A stretch of 5,726 nt of DNA from Pseudomonadota bacterium (GTDB taxonomy: Bacteria > Pseudomonadota > Alphaproteobacteria > Rhizobiales > Kaistiaceae). A program made the translations under genes and the position numbers. Under the pieces are notes generated by a model. It searched no databases. It saw only the letters and a list, made by a program, of their open reading frames with translations, and was not told the origin of the DNA. Location of the stretch: NCBI GenBank assembly GCA_023392225.1, contig JAEVZM010000219.1:1-5726 (forward strand), in the 5' to 3' direction. Shown here one piece after another: positions 1 to 4,898 of this stretch (positions are counted from its first letter, which is position 1; every line of letters starts with the position of its first letter).

Positions 1-389
1 GGCCCGACCATGACCAGCGAGGCCTTCCGGCCGACATGATGGGCAATGCCGTCCCAGGCGTCCATCGCCGCCATGCACATCGGACAGGGCTGCTGCCGCT
101 CCGGCCCGTACATGAACTTGTAGACGACCAGCGTCTCGTGCGGGCCGAACAGCTCGGCGAGCGTGACGGGGCCTTCACGGCCGGTGAACGCGTAGTCCTT
201 CGCCACCGCCGGCCCGGGCGGCAGCGCGCGGCGCCGGCGGGCGACGCGCTCGATATGGCGGCGGAGCTCCACCTCCTCGGCGAGGAGCGCGGTGCGCGCC
301 GCACGGTATTCGGCGCTCTCGCCGGCAAAGCGGATCGGGCTCTTCGCGGCGAGCTCGGTCGCGGGAACGAGGCTGCGGGTGTCGTCCAT
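1..389 (-). CDS. DUF899 family thioredoxin-like protein (C-terminal part outside window)
   Basis: I translated the minus strand from the ATG at 389-387. It gives 129 open residues up to the window edge, so the C-terminal part of the protein is missing. The order of features matches DUF899 (PF05988) proteins: a charged helical N-terminus (about 20-57), a K-D-Y-x-F segment (64-68), a GPVTLAELF strand-turn (73-81), a V-Y-K-F-M-Y-G-P strand (89-96), and a CPMC dithiol motif at 102-105 where thioredoxin-like folds carry their active-site cysteines. The family is of uncertain function; a thiol-redox role is inferred from the fold. A good ribosome binding site (GGAG within GGAGATCCGCC) lies just upstream of this ATG and supports the start. 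There is no signal peptide, so a cytosolic location is likely. It is divergent from the oligoendopeptidase gene. Rightward open frames across this stretch are shadows. Confidence 0.85.
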   Translation of the reverse strand, partial: MDDTRSLVPATELAAKSPIRFAGESAEYRAARTALLAEEVELRRHIERVARRRRALPPGPAVAKDYAFTGREGPVTLAELFGPHETLVVYKFMYGPERQQPCPMCMAAMDAWDGIAHHVGRKASLVMVG

Positions 390-465
390 GGCGGATCTCC
401 GGTTGCGGGGACGTTCCTGTCGACGACGAACGGGGCGGGCCGGAATCGACCACGGACCCTTTCAT

Positions 466-480
466 CCCGCCGAAAGCGGG
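466..480. repeat. Short perfect inverted repeat (hairpin) in the divergent intergenic region
   Basis: CCCGC (466-470) and GCGGG (476-480) form a 5-bp GC stem around the loop CGAAA. The flanking TTCAT...TGG context resembles REP-type intergenic palindromes common in GC-rich proteobacteria, which often contain CCCGC...GCGGG with AAA in the loop. Only one copy occurs in this window, so repetitiveness cannot be shown. It could equally be an operator or a weak bidirectional terminator element between the two divergent genes. Confidence 0.35.
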
Positions 481-500
481 TGGAGAGCGGCCGCGGCGGG

Positions 501-528
501 TTGCCTTGGCGACGCATCGGCCATAGCT
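501..528 (+). promoter_or_regulatory. Weak candidate sigma-70-type promoter for the oligoendopeptidase
   Basis: TTGCCT (501-506, 4/6 to TTGACA) is followed after 16 nt by ATAGCT (523-528), a poor -10 match. It lies about 38 nt before the ATG at 566 in the only non-coding stretch that can drive this gene. The match is weak and GC-rich alphaproteobacterial promoters are hard to call by eye, so this is only a suggestion. Confidence 0.15.
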
Positions 529-565
529 GATAGCGGCCGACCAACACCCCGGAAGAACGCACACC

Positions 566-2392
566 ATGTCCCTGGACGATCCCTTCGCCGTCGCCACCGA
601 GAAGAACCCTTTCGGCGAGCTGCCGGAATGGAACCTCGCCGACCTCTATCCCGGCCGGGATTCGCCCGAGCTGCAGGCGGCGCTGGCGCGGGCCGAGGAA
701 TCGTCCGAGGCCTTCGCCGGGCGCTGGCGCGGCAAGCTCGCCGAGATCGCCGCCGGGCCGGAGGCCGGGAGCCGGCTGGCCGAGGCAGTGCGGGAGTACG
801 AGGGGCTCGACGACCTGCTCGGCCGGATCATCTCCTTCGCCGGGCTGCTCCATGCCGGCAACACCGTCGACCCGGCCATCTCCAAGTTCTATGGCGACGT
901 CCAGGAGCGGATCACCAACGCCGCCACCCATCTCCTCTTCTTCACCCTCGAGCTGAACCGGATCGACGACGCGGTGCTCGCCGTCGCCATGGAGGACCCC
1001 GCGCTCGGCCACTACCGGCCGTGGCTCGAGGACATCCGCCGGGACAAGCCGCACCAGCTCGAGGACCGGGTCGAGGAGCTGTTCCACGAGAAGTCGGTGA
1101 CCGGGGTGGGCGCCTGGAACCGGCTGTTCGACCAGACCATCGCCGAGCTCCGCTTCACGATCGGCGAGGAGGAGCTCGCCATCGAGCCGACGCTCAACCT
1201 GCTCCAGGACCCCGACGGGGCGAAGCGGCGGCAGGCGGCCGAGGCGCTCGGCAAGACCTTCAAGCAGAACATCCGGCTGTTCGCGCTGATCACCAACACG
1301 CTCGCCAAGGACAAGGAGATCTCCGACCGCTGGCGGAAGTTCGACGACGTGGCGGCGGCGCGGCACCTCGCCAACCGGGTCGAGCCCGAGGTGGTCGACG
1401 CGCTGGTCGCGGCGGTGACCGCCGCCTATCCCCGGCTCTCGCACCGCTACTACAAGCTGAAGGCGAAGTGGTTCGACCGCGACGTGCTGCCCTACTGGGA
1501 CCGGAACGCGCCGCTGCCCAAGGTGCCGCAGCGGGCGATCAAGTTCGAGGAGGCGCGCTCGACCGTGCTCGGCGCATACGGCCTGTTCTCGAGCGAGATG
1601 GCCGACATCGCCCGCCGCTTCTTCCAGGACCGCTGGTTCGACGCGCCGGTGCGGCCCGGCAAGGCGCCCGGCGCCTTCTCGCACCCGACGGTGCCAAGCG
1701 CCCATCCCTACATCCTCCTCAACTACCAGGGGAAGGTGCGGGACGTGATGACGCTGGCCCACGAGCTCGGCCACGGCGTCCACCAGGTGCTGGCCGCGCC
1801 GCAGGGCGCGCTGATGGCGCCGACGCCGCTGACACTGGCCGAGACGGCGAGCGTGTTCGGCGAGATGCTGACCTTCCGGGCCCTCCTCGCCGAGACCACC
1901 GACGCGGTGCAGAAGAAGGCGATGCTCGCCCAGAAGGTCGAGGACATGATCAACACGGTGGTCCGCCAGATCGCCTTCTACAGCTTCGAGCGGAAGCTCC
2001 ACACCGAGCGGCGCGAGGGCGAGCTGACCGCGGAGCGCATCGGCGAGATCTGGATGTCGGTGCAGGGCGACAGCCTCGGCCCGGCGATCCGCCTCGGCGA
2101 GGGCTACGAGACCTTCTGGGCCTACATCCCGCACTTCGTCCACTCGCCGTTCTACGTCTACGCCTATGCCTTCGGCGACTGCCTGGTGAACTCGCTCTAC
2201 GCCGCCTACGAGGAGCACCCGCAGGGCTTCGAGGCGAAGTATCTCGCCATGCTGCGCGCCGGGGGCACCAAGGGCCACCGCGAGCTCCTCGCCCCGTTCG
2301 GGCTGGACGCCACCGACCCCGGCTTCTGGCAGAAGGGCCTCGGCGTGATCGAAGGCCTGATCACCGAGCTGGAGGGCATGGAAAAGGCCTGA
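566..2392 (+). CDS. M3 family oligoendopeptidase (PepF/M3-type zinc metallopeptidase)
   Basis: This 608-residue protein has the usual length of bacterial M3 peptidases, zinc enzymes that cleave short peptides in the cytosol during peptide turnover. The zinc site is complete: HELGH at 399-403 gives two histidine ligands and the catalytic Glu400, and the ETAS segment starting at E426 supplies the third ligand at the spacing expected for M3. The conserved C-terminal substrate-binding segment HFVHSPFYVYAY (523-534) holds the His and Tyr residues that line the active site in this family. The helical N-terminal region (about 1-200) corresponds to the M3 N-terminal domain. No signal peptide or membrane segment is seen. 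The start at 566 is preceded by GGAAG at 551-555, and the frame agrees with the family N-terminus (N-P-F-x-x-L-P-x-W-N-L-x-D-L-Y-P). GC is about 71%, typical of the host. The TIR1 frame opens 12 nt after the stop. Assignment to PepF or another named M3 subfamily is not certain. Confidence 0.96.
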   Translation: MSLDDPFAVATEKNPFGELPEWNLADLYPGRDSPELQAALARAEESSEAFAGRWRGKLAEIAAGPEAGSRLAEAVREYEGLDDLLGRIISFAGLLHAGNTVDPAISKFYGDVQERITNAATHLLFFTLELNRIDDAVLAVAMEDPALGHYRPWLEDIRRDKPHQLEDRVEELFHEKSVTGVGAWNRLFDQTIAELRFTIGEEELAIEPTLNLLQDPDGAKRRQAAEALGKTFKQNIRLFALITNTLAKDKEISDRWRKFDDVAAARHLANRVEPEVVDALVAAVTAAYPRLSHRYYKLKAKWFDRDVLPYWDRNAPLPKVPQRAIKFEEARSTVLGAYGLFSSEMADIARRFFQDRWFDAPVRPGKAPGAFSHPTVPSAHPYILLNYQGKVRDVMTLAHELGHGVHQVLAAPQGALMAPTPLTLAETASVFGEMLTFRALLAETTDAVQKKAMLAQKVEDMINTVVRQIAFYSFERKLHTERREGELTAERIGEIWMSVQGDSLGPAIRLGEGYETFWAYIPHFVHSPFYVYAYAFGDCLVNSLYAAYEEHPQGFEAKYLAMLRAGGTKGHRELLAPFGLDATDPGFWQKGLGVIEGLITELEGMEKA

Positions 2393-2396
2393 AGAC

Positions 2397-2405
2397 AAGG
2401 ATAGG
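2397..2405 (+). promoter_or_regulatory. Shine-Dalgarno site pointing to the out-of-frame ATG at 2410
   Basis: AAGGATAGG holds a strong AAGGA core (2397-2401) lying 8 nt before ATG 2410, the ideal spacing. That ATG is one base out of phase with the TIR1 reading frame. The same site is 12 nt from the in-frame CTG at 2414, which is long but possible. The position implies that translation initiation was designed to occur here, not at the internal ATG at 2570. Confidence 0.55.
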
Positions 2406-2413
2406 TTGCATGG

Positions 2414-2836
2414 CTGACCTATCGTGTCTTCGTCTCCCATGCCTGGTCCGATCTCTGGGTCGCACAACAGATCGAGCGCCGCATTCGCGAGGATGCGAAG
2501 GCCGAGACCTTCATCGACGCCTTCGACATCAGCAAGGGTGACGATTTCGAGGAGCGTATCTTCACCGAGATGACCCGGGTCGACGAGCTGGTTGTCCTGC
2601 TGACACCGTGGTCCGTCGACCGGCACTGGCTGTGGGTCGAAGTCGGCGCCGCCAGGGCCAACGATTGCCGCATCGTGCCGATCCTCTACCATCTCTCCCT
2701 GGACGATCTGGAGCGCGGCGGCGGCGCCACCTTCCTCAAGGCCAAGAATGTCGTGGCAATGAACGAGATGGAGACGTACCTTTCGCAGCTGAAACGCCGC
2801 GCGCTGCCATTGAGGGGGCGAAGCAGAAGCAGATGA
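2414..2836 (+). CDS. TIR domain protein 1 (start codon disrupted or non-canonical CTG)
   Basis: The frame is open from 2405 to the TGA at 2834-2836. Counting from the CTG at 2414 gives 140 residues, a stand-alone TIR domain. Visible landmarks are the first strand and box 1, Y-R-V-F-V-S-H-A-W-S-D (3-13); a D-I-S-K-G-D-D segment (38-44) like the BB loop; a V-V-L-L-T-P-W-S strand (60-67); then H-W-L-W-V-E-V-G (71-78), with Glu76 where TIR NADases carry their catalytic glutamate; and the R-I-V-P-I-L strand after it. The first in-frame ATG (2570) would delete the first 52 residues, including box 1, so it is not a credible start. The best ATG (2410, with AAGGA 8 nt upstream) is off by one base: removing one G at 2412-2413 would join it to the frame as M-L-T-Y-R-V-F. 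So this is either a frameshifted gene, a sequencing error or a CTG start. GC is about 62%, below its neighbours. The 3' end overlaps TIR2 by four bases, implying coupled translation. Role inferred: NAD-cleaving or signalling TIR, possibly antiphage. Confidence 0.72.
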   Translation: MTYRVFVSHAWSDLWVAQQIERRIREDAKAETFIDAFDISKGDDFEERIFTEMTRVDELVVLLTPWSVDRHWLWVEVGAARANDCRIVPILYHLSLDDLERGGGATFLKAKNVVAMNEMETYLSQLKRRALPLRGRSRSR

Positions 2837-3225
2837 ACCAGGTCTTTCTATCCTACGCAGCCGAGGACAAAACGTTCGCCGACCGGCTGAGCAAGGCCTT
2901 GGCCAGCCATGGGGCATCCGTATTCGACCCCGCGGAGGACCTGGCGTCCGGCGCGGACGTATCCGGCGCGATCATCAAGTTCCTGCGGCGCTCCGACCTC
3001 GTGGTCTTCGTGGTCCCGCGCTTCGAGGGCCAGGGCAAGAACGCCCTGGCCGAGCTGGGCGCGGCGCGGGCGATGGGCAAGCGGATCGTCTCCGTGCTGC
3101 CCGATCGCACCCGGGCCGCCAACAGCGACGTGGCGATGGCACTGAGCGAGACGCACTATCTCGACGCCGGCCGCGACCTCTCGGATTGGGCCGATCAGGT
3201 CCTTTCGGAACTGAAAGCCGCCTGA
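2833..3225 (+). CDS. TIR domain protein 2
   Basis: This 130-residue protein is a minimal TIR domain of the TIR_2 type. Box 1 is Q-V-F-L-S-Y-A-A-E-D (3-12), followed by a helix (F-A-D-R-L-S-K-A-L), the V-F-D-P strand (30-33), a D-L-A-S-G-A-D BB-loop-like segment (36-42), a D-L-V-V-F-V-V-P strand (55-62), and N-A-L-A-E-L-G-A-A-R-A (70-80). Glu74 sits at the position of the catalytic glutamate of TIR NADases. Unlike TIR1, no tryptophan flanks it. The R-I-V-S-V-L-P strand (84-90) follows. The frame extends upstream to an ATG at 2608, but that stretch overlaps TIR1 and does not look like protein, so I start at 2833, where box 1 begins. The ATG overlaps the TIR1 stop as ATGA, and no strong Shine-Dalgarno is close, which suggests reinitiation from TIR1. 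Enzymatic activity is inferred from family knowledge only. Confidence 0.85.
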   Translation: MNQVFLSYAAEDKTFADRLSKALASHGASVFDPAEDLASGADVSGAIIKFLRRSDLVVFVVPRFEGQGKNALAELGAARAMGKRIVSVLPDRTRAANSDVAMALSETHYLDAGRDLSDWADQVLSELKAA

Positions 3226-3250
3226 CACTCTTCGTTCGCGGGTCCGGACC

Positions 3251-3421
3251 ATGCCGCTGATCTTCTTCATCCTGCTGATCGTCCTGATCGCCCAGGTCGG
3301 GTTCTGGAACACGCTCGGCGCCGTGCTGGGCGCGGCCGCGATGATGGCGATCCTCGTGATCCTGATCGTCGCCCTGGTCGCACTGGTCGGGCTCTACATC
3401 GCCCGGCGAACCCTGTCCTAG
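3251..3421 (+). CDS. Small two-helix membrane protein (56 aa), hypothetical
   Basis: The reading frame ATG (3251) to TAG (3419-3421) encodes 56 residues. Nearly all are hydrophobic: a first helix at about 2-18 (P-L-I-F-F-I-L-L-I-V-L-I-A), a short linker with F-W-N-T (18-21), a longer second helix at about 24-50 rich in Ala, Val, Leu and Ile, and a basic tail, A-R-R-T-L-S. The positive charges at the C-terminus and the hairpin topology suggest a helical hairpin with both ends in the cytoplasm. It starts 25 nt after the TIR2 stop on the same strand, so cotranscription is plausible. The ribosome binding site is weak (GGTCCGGA). I do not recognise a family. It could be a membrane partner or effector of the TIR genes, or an unrelated small membrane protein. 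The strict hydrophobic periodicity makes a chance frame unlikely. Confidence 0.65.
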   Translation: MPLIFFILLIVLIAQVGFWNTLGAVLGAAAMMAILVILIVALVALVGLYIARRTLS

Positions 3422-3432
3422 GATCGCGCAGC

Positions 3433-3462
3433 GCCGGCCCCCCGAAGCCGCGGGGAACCGGC
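3433..3462 (+). terminator. Stable GC hairpin after the small membrane gene, possible terminator
   Basis: GCCGG (3433-3437) pairs with CCGGC (3458-3462), and the adjoining C run (3438-3441) pairs with GGGG (3452-3455), leaving a two-base AA bulge. The structure begins 11 nt after the TAG of the small membrane gene. No T tract follows, so it is not a standard intrinsic terminator. It could act with Rho, or be part of the structured leader downstream. Confidence 0.35.
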
Positions 3463-3580
3463 TCCGGTCCGAAAGTTGCCTCCGCCGCAAAAGGCGCGCA
3501 TCCTCTCCGGTGAAGACCGGAAACCGCTCCGCAACTGCGGCAGAGCCATCAGGCCCGACTGCGCGCGTATCGGGACAGGC
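3461..3580 (+). promoter_or_regulatory. Structured 5' leader resembling a compact cobalamin riboswitch
   Basis: Elements occur in the order of the cobalamin riboswitch core: GGTCC (3466-3470), AAAAGG (3489-3494), a perfect hairpin CCGGT-GAAG-ACCGG (3507-3520) containing the conserved CCGGTGAA, then CCGCAACTG (3529-3537), then CGG-C-AGAGCC (3538-3546), with AGG and CCCGACTGC after it as a diverged B12 box. CCGC (3524-3527) pairs with GCGG (3537-3540) around the CCGCAACTG segment. GCGCGCA (3494-3500) pairs perfectly over 7 bp with TGCGCGC (3560-3566), closing a three-way-junction-like fold. Differences from the consensus are the absent GGGAA before CCGGTG, the missing P7-P12 arms and a B12 box interrupted by two bases. 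It sits directly upstream of the membrane GGDEF-like gene. Family assignment is tentative; that the leader is structured is more secure. Confidence 0.42.
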
Positions 3581-3588
3581 GTTGTTCG

Positions 3589-4896
3589 ATGGGCGACTGG
3601 ATGAACCTGCTGCTGCTGGTCCTCGAGGCAGCGCTCTATTTCGCGGTGATGGCGGGACTGTTCCGGATCCGCCACCGCTTCGGCATCGGCATCGTGTTCT
3701 GCGCCCTCGGCACGATGCATTTCCTCGAAACCTATCTCGCGGCGATCTTCTACATCGGGCTTCCCGGCGGCATGCTGATCTCGCCGGGCTCGATCGTCTT
3801 GTTCTCCGGCAAGCTCTCGATGCTGCTCCTGGTCTACATCCGCGAGGATGCAGCGGCGGTCCGCCAGCCGATCTACGGGCTGATGGCCGGCAACCTCCTG
3901 ATGGTGGCCCTCGTCTTCGTGACCCGGTTCCACGCCATCCCGCCCTCGATCGCGATCGGGCCGCTCGACCTGCGGCTGATGGACGAGATGGGCGGGCTGA
4001 TGATCTGGGGCACCATCCTCCTGTTCATCGATTCGATCCTCCTCATCCTGATCTACGAGAGCATCGGCGACCGGCTGGGCCGATCGCCCCTGGCCCGGGT
4101 CGTCGCATCGCTGGCGCTCGTGCTCACCTTCGACCAGATCGGCTTCTTCACCGCCCTCCACCTGCTCAGCGGCGTCCCAATCGCGGTGCTCGCCAGCGGC
4201 TGGATCGCCAAGATGGGGGCCGCCGTCCTCTTCGGGGCGATGATCGCCTTCTATCTCGGCTTCGTGGAGACGGCGCGCCCGGTGCGGCGGCCGCCGCGGC
4301 TCGCCGACGTGTTCGACACCCTCACCTATCGCCGGCACGGCGAACACGGCCCGGAGACCGCCGGCCGTGACACCCTGACCGGCCTCCTCGACCGGACCCG
4401 GTTCGACGCCGAGGGGCGGAGCCTGCTCAACGAGGCCCTGCGCGCCAACCGTCCGGTCAGCGTGACCATGGTCGCCATCGACCGGTTCGGCGACCTCAAC
4501 CCCCACGCCGGCGCGCCGGCAGGCAGCGACGTCCTCCGCCAGGTTGCCGTCGACCTCACCGAGGGCCTGCGCGAGCGCGACCGCGCCTATCGCTACGACG
4601 CCACCGAGATCGTCGTCCTCGGCGACGACCTGACCCACCGGGCGGCGCTGCTGATGGCCGAGCGCCTCCGCCGCCGGATCTCGTCGCCGCCGGGCGCCGA
4701 CCGCGTGCCGATCACGGTCAGCATCGGGATTGCCACCGCGCCGGCCGACGGCGGCGACCTCGCCGCGCTGCTGCGGGTCGCGGACACCCGGGTGCGGAAG
4801 GCGCGGGCCGAGGGCGGCGACCGCATCGTCGGGCATCCCGAAGAAGACGCCTCGGCAAGCGTCGCCCGGTTCCCACAGCGCCAGGAGCCGGTGTGA
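3589..4896 (+). CDS. Seven-helix membrane protein with degenerate GGDEF domain
   Basis: The protein has 435 residues. The N-terminal half has seven hydrophobic segments (about 6-25, 32-58, 66-84, 95-113, 135-157, 167-193, 197-226), probably a membrane sensor; I cannot name its family. The C-terminal domain (about 259-416) is GGDEF-like: D-T-L-T-G-L (261-266) matches the DxLT opening motif, and T-V-S-I-G-I-A (376-382) matches the late core strand. The active site is degenerate. The signature RYGGDEF reads R-Y-D-A-T-E-I (335-341), the first metal-ligand Asp of the D-x-D motif is Ala296, and the usual N-D and G-H pairs read N-P and G-A. An RxxD inhibitory-site motif (R328, D331) is intact at the canonical spacing. 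I infer that it does not make c-di-GMP but may bind it or signal by conformation. The start at 3589 follows a weak GGGACAGG. The next gene begins 2 nt after the stop, so the two are likely one operon. Confidence 0.88.
   Translation: MGDWMNLLLLVLEAALYFAVMAGLFRIRHRFGIGIVFCALGTMHFLETYLAAIFYIGLPGGMLISPGSIVLFSGKLSMLLLVYIREDAAAVRQPIYGLMAGNLLMVALVFVTRFHAIPPSIAIGPLDLRLMDEMGGLMIWGTILLFIDSILLILIYESIGDRLGRSPLARVVASLALVLTFDQIGFFTALHLLSGVPIAVLASGWIAKMGAAVLFGAMIAFYLGFVETARPVRRPPRLADVFDTLTYRRHGEHGPETAGRDTLTGLLDRTRFDAEGRSLLNEALRANRPVSVTMVAIDRFGDLNPHAGAPAGSDVLRQVAVDLTEGLRERDRAYRYDATEIVVLGDDLTHRAALLMAERLRRRISSPPGADRVPITVSIGIATAPADGGDLAALLRVADTRVRKARAEGGDRIVGHPEEDASASVARFPQRQEPV
4883..4887 (+). promoter_or_regulatory. 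Ribosome binding site of the NDH-2 gene inside the upstream CDS
   Basis: AGGAG lies within the last codons of the GGDEF-like gene, 11 nt before ATG 4899. It fixes the NDH-2 start and means the two genes are tightly packed, so translation of one may influence the other. Confidence 0.6.
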
Positions 4897-4898
4897 AC

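Noticed and set aside
36..530. Rightward open frame (164 codons) over the DUF899 gene and intergenic region
   Set aside because: It is antisense to a well-supported DUF899 reading with a CPMC motif and ribosome binding site, and has no recognisable domain.
292..2541. Very long rightward open frame (749 codons) overlapping the oligoendopeptidase
   Set aside because: It is the +1-shifted frame of the M3 gene, rich in Arg, Ala, Gly and Pro as expected of an out-of-frame GC-rich sequence, and shows no domain. The M3 frame has a complete zinc site.
2570..2836. TIR1 starting at the internal ATG 2570 (88 residues)
   Set aside because: This would remove the first strand, box 1 and BB loop of the TIR fold, which are clearly encoded upstream in the same open frame.
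2608..3225. TIR2 extended upstream to ATG 2608 (205 residues)
   Set aside because: The extra 75 residues overlap TIR1 in another frame and are Arg-rich with no TIR features. The domain begins exactly at ATG 2833.
3422..3588. GEMM (c-di-GMP) riboswitch in the leader, attractive because a GGDEF-like gene follows
   Set aside because: I could not find the conserved GEMM core in order. Only a short CGCAAA-like string matches, and the cobalamin-like elements fit better.
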